Source: Cycas panzhihuaensis (lineage: Eukaryota > Cycadophyta). Taken from it: DNA of 64,000 nucleotides. Location of the stretch: contig CM041465.1 of the NCBI GenBank assembly GCA_023213395.1, positions 67,649,741 through 67,713,740 on the forward strand. The letters are read 5' to 3'. This document shows, one piece after another, positions 13,931 to 25,520 of this stretch. The notes under the pieces are model-generated. The model made no database searches and had not been told where the DNA came from. It saw nothing but the letters and a program-made list of their open reading frames with translations. The first letter of the stretch is position 1. Every line of letters begins with the position of its first letter. A program made the translations under genes and the position numbers.

Positions 13931-15529
13931 CAGAAAAGCTTAGTACATAAAAGGAGTCAAAGAACTTAATAAATGAATAAACTTATATGATATTAAATAC
14001 TCTTTGAAAGAAATATAATACCCTTTGAAAAAATGAAAGATGCCTTTAGAAAGTATATCAACTAAATGCAACTGTTATAAGTGCAAGAAGTAAGTAAATG
14101 CATGTTAGAATATACTGAATGCTCAAGTTTAACAGCTTCAAAGTTGTACTAAACAATGTCAGAATAAAGTGAAATTATATCAACTTGAAGATCAATGAAA
14201 AAACTATTCAATGGAACTGACTGTTTTGAAAACAGGTTCCTACAAGTTGATATTTTAATGAACAAAAGATGTAGTCCTCCTTTTTAGGCTTAAAGGGAGC
14301 CTAGGGCTCAAAATATTATAAAAATGCTAGTAAAAAATTTGTAAAACAATATAAAATGGTCAAATATTATTTAGAGAGCTACTTTATATACTTTTCAGTT
14401 GAAAATTTTAAGAAATAATATATGTAAATATGCAATAATGATAAATGGAATGCTATTACGTACCTCAACTTTGATGGATTTGAAAATTAGTAAAAGTACT
14501 TTAAAACTTATAAATAATAGTGTCAGTTCAAAGAGGAGTGAGTTAGCTTCCTAATAAAACTAACAGATCTAAACTCTAATATAAAACAAAAAAGTTATAA
14601 TAGAAATAATAGTAAGTACTTTTATGTTAAAATGTTTAAAAAATGCTAAAATGTCACTTTGGCTGATTAAAATAATGATTAAAATAAATCCTAAAAAATA
14701 AAATGAATAGATGGTGATAAAGTTTGTTGATAATAGATAACTATAGAATAGATCTAGGTAGAAAATAGTCTCCCGATGATAAAATATAATCTGATAAAAA
14801 AGTGATTTTGTGAAACTAGTTTAAAATGACTTTGAAAATGAATGACTGACTTTAAACTAATTGAAAGTAGGTCAAATGAGTTCCAAATATGGCATATGTC
14901 TATTCAAAATTATACCTCAGAAAATTTTGGATGCAATGGGATAGGTTTCGTCAGAAATCGATGACCCAGTCAAGAGTTATAGCAAAAATTTTCCAGATAC
15001 CCTATGTGAAATGAAAAATTAAAAAAAAGAAAAAGAAAAATATAATAAGGATTATGTTAGCCCCTTGGAAAATGGGATAAATATCACATTAATGTAATGG
15101 AACTAGGGGCTAATGCTTGAGTGGGGCTAACACCTATTAAATAGAATTTAAAATTTATATAATATAGTTTAATTTTGTCCAGTATGAGCATCTTAAAATA
15201 AGCTTCAAATAGCTTCAAAAGTACTCTAAAATAGACTTTAAAATAACCTTATAACAACATTAAAATAACCCCTTAAAAGTGACTAAAAATGTGATAAAAG
15301 AACCCCAAATATGTCTAAAAAGATAATGAAAATAGTCCTAAAGATGTGCATAAAAATACAACATCAAATATATTCAAAAAACTTAAAATAATCATTCAAA
15401 TGATTAAGAAATATATTATTAATCAGGCACAAAATAGGTTCCTCAAAAAAATTGACAAAGCTCTAAAAATTTAAAAGAATAACATGTATAAAGGCTCTAA
15501 AATATTGCCCTCAAAGATTTAAACCTTTA
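13931..15529 (-). other. Element B leader
   Basis: 1.6 kb of AT-rich untranslated sequence between primer-binding site and gag. Its first 150 bases on the minus strand match the leader of element D (blocks GGTTTAAATC, GGGCAATATT, TAGAGCCTT, ACATGTTAT), so 5' LTR and leader come from one family. No coding sequence seen. Confidence 0.6.
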
Positions 15530-15541
15530 GTTTTGATACCA
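15530..15541 (-). other. Element B primer-binding site
   Basis: TGGTATCAAAAC on the minus strand, immediately after an LTR ending TTTCTAACA. It resembles the initiator-methionine tRNA site. Confidence 0.8.
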
Positions 15542-15715
15542 TGTTAGAAAAATGATATGCTATGCATATAAAAAATGAAATATGATGGTGAGTGAATGAT
15601 ATAACAATGAAACATAAGAATGATAAAGTATATACAAGTTAACACAATATATGGAAGAATGGAAAACTTCATATTAGAGTAAATGATAATGTATATACTT
15701 ATAGTACAAGCTCAT
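15542..15715 (-). repeat. Element B 5' LTR, 3' part (D family)
   Basis: 174 bp matching the last half of LTR D on the minus strand (GCTTGTACTATAAGTAT, TTTCATTGTTATAT, TTCTAACA). It stops at CTCAT, where T3 begins. The remaining half is at 18463-18603. Confidence 0.85.
15711..15715. repeat. Target duplication of T3, left copy
   Basis: CTCAT. The right copy is CTTAC, two transitions away. Comparison with an uninterrupted LTR D shows both are the same five original bases. Confidence 0.75.
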
Positions 15716-18462
15716 TATTTCCTGGCTACTGGGAATGGATACGAACAAGTCAACTCAGGTAAGCACATATATGCTTCTTTTTTTTCACTTGTATAATTTC
15801 TTTGGAAAGGTTAACAGAAGCATTACCTCATTGCATGACTGACTGCTTCATTTGTATGATCACCTTGTACCAATTTAGCTTGATCATACTGCTTGTCGTA
15901 TTGTGAGCCTATGATGACCCTACGGGACCTACTTTTCTGCAAGGTAGGCATCCCCATGGCACTTTATGACCCTCTGTACTACCTCCACATTGCCTCAAGC
16001 CTCATTTGATTTGTATGACCTATTCGTGCCCTAATTTTGAGCTCTTACCATGACGTTTCCAGGATCTTTAGCCTTTGATGATACTCTTTCCCTTGTCCAC
16101 ATGCCTTCTGGACTGTCCTAGCCACCTAGACAGGAGGGCCAGCCCCTCCTGGGCCTGCCACATTACCTTCTAAGGCTCCCAAAACCTAGATTATTTCCAT
16201 TATGGCTTTCTGGTCCTACACCATTGTAAACTTAGCAATACTGTAAAGTTTACTGCGGTGCAATTATTGCAAGTTATTTTTTTAAAATTACAGTGGTAAT
16301 TCTCACTTTTTGCACAGAATTTCCACGTGGTCTCACACCTAACTCAACCCTATTCATGCCCTATTCATTTGTTTAGGGTTGGGATGGGTATAAATCCTAA
16401 AACCATCATCATTTTACCTCTCTTAGATCTTTTTTGGCTCTCCAACTCAACTATTTCCTGCTGTAGTTTCTGCTCTTTCTTTCTTCCTTCCATAGGTGCA
16501 CATGTAGACCTATGTTTCTTGCAGCTCTAGTCTAGGATCTGCTTGCAATGGCCCCTTCTCTATGATGGGAAGCCCCTCTCCAGGCATTCTCAAGAAAGTT
16601 TGGTGCGGTTCTGTTCTACATTCGCCCCAGCAAGTGTCTCCTATGGCCATCCCTAGGGAAACCTCTTGTAAACCCTGCAAGAACTCTTCTTCTTCGCTGG
16701 TTGCAGGGGAAAACCTGCCCTAGAGTTAGCCCAACAGGTACCTTAGGTCCCTTTTTCAGGGTTTATTATGTGTTATTTCATGTTAGAATCATTTTCAAGT
16801 GCGTTTTCTCTCTTTCTTTTTGTTTAGTTGTAGTAGACATTCTTTCCATTGAGTTTAGCCTTATATCTCCAGGTTTTTCACCTTTCCTCTGCTAGTTTTC
16901 CTTAAGGAAGTAGTAGGAGAAGATCCATAAAGGTTGGGTGAAGGGAGTAAGGCGAGGCAATCCCACTTAGGCCTACTCCCCAAGGGCAACCCCCTTCCCA
17001 CATTTTTTCTCCTACTCCCATGCTTCTCTTTGGTTAATTAAGAGAAGGTGAACCTTAGGCTTGCGTTGGATTATTAGTATGTGCAGCCCTTGCTGCACTA
17101 ATTCCAAGCCTGCATGCCTCTCATTTAGACCCCCATAGTGTCCCCAACGTTGCTTGGTATCCCTTAAGGACCTTGGTCGAGGTTTGTATGCCAGATTTCT
17201 ACCCATAGTAATCTTGTTGTCTTGATACCTCCCCAACACTTTGTTACACTTATCCTCATGCTTCTTGGCTATTATAAGTTGCTATTTATCCTTACCTTGT
17301 TGTGCCAAGGGCTGTGTGGAGAACCTTAGCCAAGGGTTCAGCCATCCTAAGGCTTCCCTTCCCTCTTTCTTGCTTGACATGTGTGGTTGCTTGAGGAGAG
17401 TAGAGTTTATTCATAGAAGTTATTTCTCTAACGTAAGCATTATATTTTGACATATACTTTACACATATTTGCACATATATATAGCTTCTCTTGTAGCCCC
17501 TTCTTGGAAGGGATAAACCTTGTGTGTGCAGGTTTGAAGTGGTACTTCATGGAAGGGAAAGATCTCCAAATCCGGGTATGCTCTACCCCCTTTTCCTTTC
17601 TCTCGTTCCATTTTACTTCTTTTTGTTCCGTTTACTTTTCATGAGGGGAAGGTAAGGAAGCCCCCATCCTTCATGTTGATCTTGGTCACACATCCACCAG
17701 TTGGCATAAGGGCATGTGTTGCAGGTAGGTGAGGACTCTCGTCGGTCGCTACACCTCTTGGGTATGCACATCTATCTCTTTATCCCTCCATTTTCTCTTC
17801 TTGCTTTTGTTTAAATCTATGCTTTAGCTAAATAGATCACGTGAAAGTAAAAGGGTAAATGGTATTGGTTATTTACATTTAGATGTCATATGCTTGCCAC
17901 ATATAGGAAAAGGACATAATAGGGACCCCCTTTCCTCTTCCTCTTCCTATCAGTCCGAACATACCCTTAAGTGCATTCTATTTAGCATTGTTTGCTTGCA
18001 GACATAACACTTGTTCTTTTTTCCTTTTGCCCCTTTAGTTGTTAAAGGAAGACATAGATTAGGCCTCTCTCTCCCTCTCTTAGTTCTATTTACCTTGATC
18101 AAATAACCAAGGGGGACCCATTTTACATCGTAGGCTTTTGCCTACCCCATTTACATTTGTTTCCCTTCATCATAGGGAAACCCCTTAAGGATTCCTCTTC
18201 TTCCCTTCTGGCCATCCAAGGGTGGGAGGACCTTCCTCCCGAGACCATCCAGGCTACCCCCTATATGCACTCTCTCTTTTGGATTGAGGGCTACTCTAAG
18301 GTAGTTGGGTGCCATTCGTAGGTCCCAAACTCGTGCTCTGGCGCATGGGGCAACCTGTGTGGTGCTCTCTTTACTTGTAGGATCTTGCCCACACCTTCAG
18401 CACCAATTATTGCCTACCATTATTCCTATTGAGCTTAGCGACTATCCTGTGATGCACATCCA
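15716..18462 (+). mobile_element. T3: solo LTR of a Tat-like gypsy
   Basis: 2747 bp of more GC-rich, pyrimidine-rich sequence inserted inside the 5' LTR of B, with five-base duplications at both ends. It starts TATTTCCTGGCTACTGGGAA (TG to TA) and ends CACATCCA. The start matches the T2 LTR (TGTTTCCTAGCTATCAAGAA), including the shared block TTGACTCAGGTAAG or its variant. The length is also close (2773 bp in T2). Blocks around AAACTTTGCAGTACTG and CTTTCTTTTTG are shared further in, but the 3' ends are not obviously alike. No coding domain is present; the open frames inside are chance openings. It is probably the product of LTR-LTR recombination. Confidence 0.8.
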
Positions 18463-18467
18463 CTTAC
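18463..18467. repeat. Target duplication of T3, right copy
   Basis: CTTAC, partner of CTCAT at 15711-15715. Confidence 0.75.
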
Positions 18468-18603
18468 CATTAATGAGAGAACTCCATTGATCAATCTTGG
18501 AGGTAGCATATAATTTTATGTGGCTCACAACCTCAAATATAATAATATCAATAAATGAGAGTATAGGTGGGGACAATTATGTAATTAAGTATTACACCCA
18601 ATA
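18463..18603 (-). repeat. Element B 5' LTR, 5' part (D family)
   Basis: On the minus strand it starts TATTGGGTGTAATACTTAAT, like the D 3' LTR (TATTGGGTGAAATATCCAAT). It runs through TTTGAGGTTGTGAGCCACAT to the T3 junction. With 15542-15715 it rebuilds one LTR of about 310 bp, matching D. Confidence 0.85.
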
Positions 18604-19008
18604 ATAAAAAAAATTTATGTTCTTAGTCTCTTTAATTAATTGCATGCATAATATTCATGATTGTTTGTTAGATTTACACCTTGTATGATATCTCTTACAA
18701 GATACTTTGATAAGTTTTGAACTTGCATGTCAAGAATTCATCTTGCATGTTATAGTTTTTTAATTTATCTCCTTTATTTGAAGTCTTTCTACTATTAAAA
18801 GTTATAAAAAAGTTCATTGAGTGTCATACATGTAAGTGGAAATAACTTAAAAGGAGCCTCATACCATTCTATACTTCATCTTACAAGTATGTATGAATGT
18901 CTTCTTCTGTAAGTATTACTTTTTTATTTGAAGTATAAGATTATTTGAAGCTCATGAAGATAGTTTTATCTTTATCTTAAGCAAGATTCATTTTCTTAGA
19001 AAAAAAAG
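18604..19008. other. Unassigned AT-rich gap
   Basis: About 400 bp between the end of unit B and the truncated chromovirus Chr2. No frame, LTR terminus or simple repeat of note. Confidence 0.4.
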
Positions 19009-19336
19009 TATATGCCATTTGGACGTCCCCCTCTTTTACCCGAATTTGATGGTAACCAGATTAGAGGTCTATCTTAGAGAAGTATTTTTCTCCATGTATT
19101 TCGTCTAGTAGGTCATCAATCCTAGGGATAGGATATCTATATTTTACAGTCAGCTTGTTTAATCCTCTGTAATCTATGCACATCTTGATTGTGCTATCTT
19201 TCTTAGGGCTAACAACCATCGAGGATGCAAACGAGCTTATGCTAGTCTGAATATGGCCATATGCAAGTAATTCTCTGGTTATGTTCTCGATCTCTTTCCT
19301 CATGTGGTATGGATGCCTGTACAGCCTTATGTTCAA
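19009..19336 (-). pseudogene. Chr2 reverse transcriptase, N-terminal part
   Basis: The 91-residue open frame holds NIRLYRHPYHMRKEIENI, SSMVVSPKKDSTIKMCIDY, RGLNKLTVKYRYPIPRIDDL and DEIHGEKYFSKIDL. These are the first RT blocks, including the first catalytic Asp (KIDL). A stop follows where Arg is conserved, then SGYHQIRVKEGDVQMAY. Similarity ends abruptly near 19009. The YVDD box was never reached. Confidence 0.88.
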
Positions 19337-19459
19337 CGGTGCTGCTCCTGGGATTAAATCAATCGCATGCTGAATTTCTCTTGCTAGAGGTAATCCTTTT
19401 TATTCTTCGAATACTTCTTTATATTCATCTAAGATGTACTCTATTTCTGGTGGAATTTC

Positions 19460-19909
19460 TTAGATTTCTATCTTGTGGCATGACACTATGTATGTGGGTG
19501 CTTTCTTCTGCATGATTCTTTCCATTCTATGAGATGACACTAATTGTGCCGGTGGATATTTAGGTCCTCGTAGTATGTATTGTGTGCCGTTTATTCGGAA
19601 GCACATGAATCTGGTCATGTAGTTGGTGACTATATTTCTTAAGGTTTGTAACCAATGTACCCCTAGGACTATATCAAAGCCTCCTATCTGCATTGCAAAC
19701 ATATTGGAGGTCAACTAGTACTCACCAATTTTCAGGTTGATGTTTCTGTAAAATCCTCCACAAGGTGTTGTCTTCCCATTAGCAATTGAGACTTGTAAGG
19801 TTTTTAATAGTTCCACCTTGATTCCCAGCTTTTGAGTTGTTGGTCTGTTAATAAAATTATGCGTGCTCCCACTATCCACTAACACCACTATTGGGGCTTC
19901 TTTTAGCAT
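19460..19909 (-). pseudogene. Chr2 aspartic protease
   Basis: APIVVLVDSGSTHNFINRPT carries the intact DSG catalytic triad. IGGFDIVLGVHWLQTLRNIV is the second conserved block. One stop (near 19712) splits the frame between the two open frames 19909-19715 and 19714-19460. Apart from that stop the domain looks fairly well preserved. It would process the Gag-Pol polyprotein. Confidence 0.88.
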
Positions 19910-20099
19910 CCCTTCAAATCGTAGTGTTTAAGGTGTTGTGCTTTGACCTGTTATGGCCTGTAGAGATATTTGAACATTTTTTGTATCGATTTCTAGTAGT
20001 TTATCTAGTTCAACTTCGACATATTCATTGTTATCTTCTTGATCTATGGTCGTATCTTCTTCTGTTTATCCAGGTATCTCCAGTTCTTTATTATGCAAA

Positions 20100-21018
20100 A
20101 TAAATACCTTCTTTCCTAGGCATTGGTACTCTCGATTCCATTTCCCTCTACATTTGATACAAGTACCTTTCTATATGTGTTCTTGTTGCATGGAGTTTTC
20201 AGTTGTATTCTTGATTGCAAGCGGAGCGTCTGATTTAACTCCTGACCTATGCCAGTTCATATTAGATGGTGGAGCAAAATCCATTCTACACATGAAGGTA
20301 GGCCTGGTTTCTTTAAGTTCAGCTTCAACACATCGAGCATGGTTTATGTTATCTTCTAATGCTCTATGTTGCTGCACTAATACCCAAAATCTAATGGGGG
20401 CCTTGAGCCCGCCTATATATGTCTCCCTTAGACATTCCTGAGGAATGTTTAATATAACCATACATTGTAACATCTAAAATTGTTCCATATATTCACGAAC
20501 TAATCCTGTCTGTGCAATCTTGTCAACTGTGTGAAGTAATTCATAGACCAAGAGTCTTCATATTGGTTGATGATGGCTATTCTGAAATTTCTCCATTCCT
20601 CTTGTTGAGGTCCTTGCATCTTTTTCCACTAGTAATACCAATTCAAGGCTCATCCATAGAGATGTAAGAATGCAATGTGCACTATATCTATGCTTGGTGT
20701 TTTATTTACTGAGAAATATGTTTCCATTTAAAGTATCCATACTCTTATATCCCATGTTTTTTCTGGATCGATTTTTTCTAATGCAATCTTTGGTCCTCCT
20801 TGATTTACTTTTCTTCACTAAAAAATAATTCCTTCCTTAAGCCTACCTTCTGGGTTCCCTTGATATGTCTCTTGATCTAAATCATGTTCTATTTTTGGCT
20901 GAGCTATCTCTTGTTTGTCTAATCTTCCATTTAGGTTCCTAATTTGTTATGAAAGTTCCTCCATGACTGCTACCAAGGTTTCTATTACTCGTTGGTCTAA
21001 GTTGTGGGACCTCGGCAT
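20100..21018 (-). pseudogene. Chr2 gag
   Basis: A likely start Met at 21018 begins MPRSHNLDQRVIETLV. Core blocks: SIDIVHIAFLHLYGQALNWY (with a stop at the Gln), EEWRNFRIAIINQYED and YFTQLTRLH. The zinc knuckle CIKCRGKWNREYQC is at about 20110-20160. The Lys/Asp/Glu-rich spacer leads to the protease. Open frame 20473-20171 is its best-preserved piece. Several stops replace Gln and Trp. Confidence 0.8.
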
Positions 21019-21139
21019 TTTGTTTTGTGGGCTAATTTTTCTAGATCTTAATTCCGTCTTGGTCCTTTCTGAATTGCTTGGGTGGGAGAGTGGGTCAAAA
21101 TTTCCTTCCCCTTTTGAAAATTTCCCACTTTAGAACAAA

Positions 21140-21151
21140 GCTCCGATATCA
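21140..21151 (-). other. Chr2 primer-binding site
   Basis: TGATATCGGAGC on the minus strand just after the LTR, close to the initiator-methionine tRNA site TGGTATCAGAGC. Confidence 0.7.
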
Positions 21152-21152
21152 C

Positions 21153-21774
21153 TAGTAGCGAGTCCTTTACCCAATTAGATAAAAAATAGAGCGGAGTAGG
21201 GCAAATTCACAGACACAGAACAATAATAGAGGAAAAAGTCCACAAATGCTAAAACCAAATAGAGCGAATTCACAAATGGCGAACACCTTTTGATCCAAAA
21301 TTATATCTCCAATTATAGGTTAAATACAAAAATACGATACCAAAATATACAAAATATAAGTAGAGTTCTAATAGAGTACTTGTGTTGCCTGCAACAGTCA
21401 CCAAACCCTTTAAGGCAGGGATCCTCCCAGAATTTGCAACCTTAAGGCCAAAAATCTATAATTGCCTTAAGGCTGAAAATGAAGAGGAGAAAGCTTCACA
21501 AATGGATAATTTTGAATGATCTTAAAGTCCCTATATATAGGTGTATAAACTGGGATCAAATGAAGTCGGCCAGAGCAGGGAGGAGTGCGCCCAACATAAT
21601 CATGAGAAGTTGGCCACAACTTCTCAAAAAACTGGCAAGATGTCTTTAAATGGTTATAACTTTTGATAAGGATGTTAGAATTGACTTTCGTTTGAACCAT
21701 TAGAATCGTCATTCAGAGGCCTTTCATTTGAATGCTCATATACTATACCTTTGACCATATTTTGGAGTGCTACA
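21153..21774 (-). repeat. Chr2 5' LTR
   Basis: About 620 bp, beginning TGTAGCACTCCAAAATATGG on the minus strand and ending near GCTACTA before the primer-binding site. A TATA box (CTATATATAG at 21531-21540) lies in the expected promoter part. No second copy is present in the window, so the left end rests on the primer-binding site only. Confidence 0.7.
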
Positions 21775-22465
21775 ATGATGGCTTCAACCTTACCTATATT
21801 TACTATAGGTCAGGTACATTTGAGTAGGTCACTCAAGATTTTTGAATCCAACTACTTAGGTCCACTATAGCTTTAATTGTGATCAAACCCTATTTAACAA
21901 CTTTTAGACCACTAGATTGTTATCCTAATTATGATATTATCTTTTACTCCTTACTATTAAAACCATTTTTTTATTATTTTACACCAATTCCTTACTAATT
22001 AATTCTTGTGTCTTTCTTTTATTGATCACTCTATCTATAAATTTAGTTCCTATCTTTCCATGGTATTGAGTATATTCACAAACAGAGATCGTAGAGGTAA
22101 CCCATGACTATCTATTACTGCATGAGTGATATATGATTAATCAGGGAACTTCCTCTCCTCTACTTGTTTATTTTTACCTAGATCAACCAATAATGGAGCT
22201 AAGTATTCTACTCTTATAAGAGCCTTATTTAAGATTTCTCTGTTTCACAATGGTCTTGTTAGTATCTACTCTGATTCTTAGGTTGTTATTTATTAATTAC
22301 TTGGTATTTGTCAAATCCACTCTCCATGACTCCTTATCGTTTACCATTAAGAGTCAGTGTTGATATCCTTGTTTCCTTCTATTACCATCTAGTTTATTCC
22401 ATAATTCTTTAGCATTGAAACTAACTCTCTAGTTTCTTTTATACTAGATAATTACCTTGGGTAGA
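21775..22465. other. Unassigned sequence
   Basis: AT-rich, no recognised frame or terminal structure. It is the flank into which Chr2 inserted. Confidence 0.35.
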
Positions 22466-22754
22466 TTTTATCCTATGTTGGGGACACCCCACTCTAGAAT
22501 GATTATAAACTATCACTTCATAACGAGTATAAATTATAGGCTTTAAAAATAAAGGTATGAGTTATATGAAGGATAAATTAATAGATTTGAGATATGATAA
22601 ATTGTTATAAAAGATAGACCCATATAGAAATCATGGGTTGGGGAGGTCTTGATAGGGGGTGAATCCCTAAAAGTCTCTTGCCCCTAAAAGAAGCTAATGA
22701 GGAATCCTAAATACTTGAGAAACTAGTCATTTATTAAGTGAAACTCATCTTTCA
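22466..22754 (+). repeat. Dispersed repeat R1, copy 2
   Basis: Direct repeat of 11527-11815, alignable end to end with scattered substitutions and small indels. Confidence 0.75.
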
Positions 22755-25520
22755 TTTCATTAACAACATATTTTTCTCTAGATATATCATATAAATATCA
22801 ATTTTAGTTGATGTTTATATAATTTATCATGAGTATGATGCGAGTGATATAAGCCTTTCCTTTTTAGAAAGCTTGTGTTGTTCCATCTTTTATTCTCATA
22901 AGCTTATTATCATTTGTCTTTTAGATGGTTTTACATTTATAAGAATAGAATTAATAAATCTTTTCCATCTAGTCCCTCCTATGCTTTAACCTATTTTTCT
23001 TTCCCTTTCTTATTTCTTATATTTCTATTTTTCAAGACCCACTTTACTCTGAAATAAGTATGAACTATCATTTATATACTAATAAAAAAACCCAAGAAAT
23101 TTTTAAAAAATGATAAAAACAAAAAAACTTTTTATGTTTTCCTAAACATTCATACTGTTGAGTTTATATTATCTATAACATATGATCTAGGATAAAGGAA
23201 AGGGGTGGGGAAATGATTTTAGAGACAATGGTTCATCCACATATTTATGCAAATGATGATAAAAGTAGTACATATATACAAACATATCTATCTATCTACA
23301 CACACATGATAAAAGTACTATATGCCTATCATAAAGTATACTTGTCATATTATGGCTCATATATAATATCATATGAGGCTATAGGATGCCCACCTATCTC
23401 CCTCCTATCTCCTATCAATACAAGGCCCACTCTCATCTCTATGAACCATGGTGAGAATCCTCATATCCTTCTCTTGGAAATACTCTCTCATCCTGACCTA
23501 GGGCCTATCTATATATCGACTCCCTTCTTGGTGGTAGTTATCTAGTGTGTGGTTCTGTGGTGTTCTATGATGGAGTGACTCATCCCCTTGCCTGTGCCAA
23601 GGTCATCCTTTGAAGATGACACCTCTTATCCTTGGCTACCTTAAGCTCTATCTCCTAAAGCCATAGGTCCATCTACATATCCTAAATCATGTCCTTAAAA
23701 TATGGGACCAAAATATTCAATATGACCTCCTAATAATGTATGCTTAATAACACTCCAAGTTGGAGGTTCCTCTAATGTAGATAAATAAGGAAAAATTAGG
23801 TCCAACATCCTCTAGACCTTTGATAGGGTCACACTACTCTCACTTGCCTATGGAAACATAATGATCATGATTAGTTGTCTATAAAAATGGGTAGATAATC
23901 CAAAGAAAAATAATAATCAATTATATTCAAAGCATAATAAACTATATACCTCCTACCTCATCTCCTCTTGAGGGCTCTACCATCATCTCCTCTACTAGTT
24001 GTATCCCATTTCCTAGAGGATATTGAGGAGCCTCTCCTACTCTATCTCCTCACTCATCTTCTACTACTCCTTGCCCAATGATAGAACATAGGTCCATACT
24101 CTAAATGGACCCTCATCAGCTACCACTAGCTCCTCCTATTTCCTGGAGTACGTCCCTACCTCCTTTAGATGATACCCCTCATTTCTTTCCACTTCCTTCT
24201 CTGACAAACGATTAAGGTAGTTCCCCTCTCCCTCCTTATTCACCTAGATGTCATCCTCTCTCTCCTTGTCCTCTTCCTCCTCTTTACCCCATCCCTTTAG
24301 CTACAATAGGAGCCTCCTCTAGTATTACTCTCTCAACTATATCTACCTCATCATCACTCCATGCTAGTAACCCCTTATATGGGTCCTCTACTACCCTTAT
24401 TGCCTCTATAAATACACCATGAGGAGAAAATTAATTAGTAAATATAGTAAGGTATTGACTAAAAGCCTCTTAGGACTCATCATCAATAACTCTACTTGTT
24501 CAAACTCCCTCTCCATGCCAACTAACTCTCAAGATCCTACCGATATCCTAAGGAATAATCTTAATATCTCTAATCCCTTATACTATGAATACCCTCTCCC
24601 AAGGAAGCTAACATCCTATAAAATCATGCAATATCTCATACTCCATTACTAACTCAGTAGACCCACTCCCTTGGGATAACCCACACCTCTATAAAAGTTT
24701 TCAATCCTTCTTTGTTAGCTCACTAATGAGCTCTCTGATGGTTAATCCCTTATTTTCTCCAGTATCTACCATCTCTAGTAACTGTATCACACAAAAAGAG
24801 CTTTATCAATACCTAGTTTCTATTAAAAGAACTTTTTATCTTTTTTGTTTTCTTATTTTTAAAATAAAAAGTGTGATAACATAGTCAATACTATAGTAGT
24901 ACAGTGTAAAATGAGATTTAATAATACAAAAATATGATTTCTTAAAATTAGTCCTAATTCTCATAATCATGTTTTTTATTCTTTCCTCACATTTTTAGTA
25001 CTATTATTGTATTTTTACCTTTGTATTATTTTCTTTCTCAAAAAAAAAAAATAATTTAAAAATTATTTCTTAGTAAAAACTCATCAGATAGCTTGCTCCT
25101 AAATGTGTCTCTCTTAAATCCTCTATCTAAAGCTGATATGGAGACTAAATAGCCTATCTTTCACCTCTTATAGTTAAAAAATGGCTCCTAGAATCTTTGT
25201 TTTCTAACTATCATGCATGAAAATAAAATTAAAATTTCTTTATTTTCTTATAAAAGGGCTCTTATTTTGATCTTTGATCAGATTTTTCCCTTTGATCTAT
25301 TTAATCCCCTCAAGTTGATAGGTTTTAATTTTGGTTTCTTCAATCACAATGGGCATCCTTTCAATCTTGAATTTTGTCATTTTTCCCTATTAACAAAAGT
25401 CCCATGTATTCTCTTAAAAGTCAACCTTTTGTTGATGATTTTCTTAGTTTTAAATGCGATAACTTTAGCTTATTCTCTCATTATTGATAACTCCTATCAA
25501 GCTTTAAGTTGCTGGCTACT
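22755..25520. other. Unassigned, pyrimidine-rich 2.8 kb
   Basis: No domain recognised on either strand. Between about 23900 and 24700 the plus strand is unusually rich in CTCCTCTA-type pyrimidine blocks, so the minus strand reads as Glu/Gly-rich broken frames that could be an old coding remnant. Open frames 23213-23545, 24419-24652 and 25213-25554 show no family resemblance I can name. Confidence 0.35.

Larger units (their letters stand above)
12832..18603 (-). mobile_element. B: minus-strand copia-derived unit with unlike LTRs
   Basis: Read on the minus strand: LTR (18603 to 15542, split by solo LTR T3), primer-binding site, long leader, gag fused to RNase H tail, polypurine tract, LTR (13213 to 12832). 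The gag/tail layout copies element A. The two LTRs are not the same family: the 5' one matches LTR D (38686 and 47539), while the 3' one resembles LTR C (27239). No matching target duplication was found (CAAAG at left, ATAAA at right). It may be a recombinant element or two elements joined by a deletion. Confidence 0.7.
19009..21774 (-). mobile_element. Chr2: truncated chromovirus-like Ty3/gypsy
   Basis: Minus-strand element with 5' LTR, primer-binding site, gag, zinc knuckle, protease and the first part of RT, cut off at about 19009 in the middle of RT. The rest of RT, RNase H, integrase and the 3' LTR are missing. The VLVDSGSTHNFI protease block and the GGFDIVLGVHWL block are typical of chromovirus-type gypsy elements rather than Tat. 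It is distinct from Chr1 at 37-51 kb, which covers the same domains. Confidence 0.85.

Noticed and set aside
18304-18326. TTGGGTGCCATTCGTAGGTCCC as a gypsy primer-binding site ending the T3 LTR
   Set aside because: It resembles a decayed primer site, but the target duplication at 15711/18463 places the end of the inserted sequence at 18462, so this lies inside the solo LTR. Not fully excluded.
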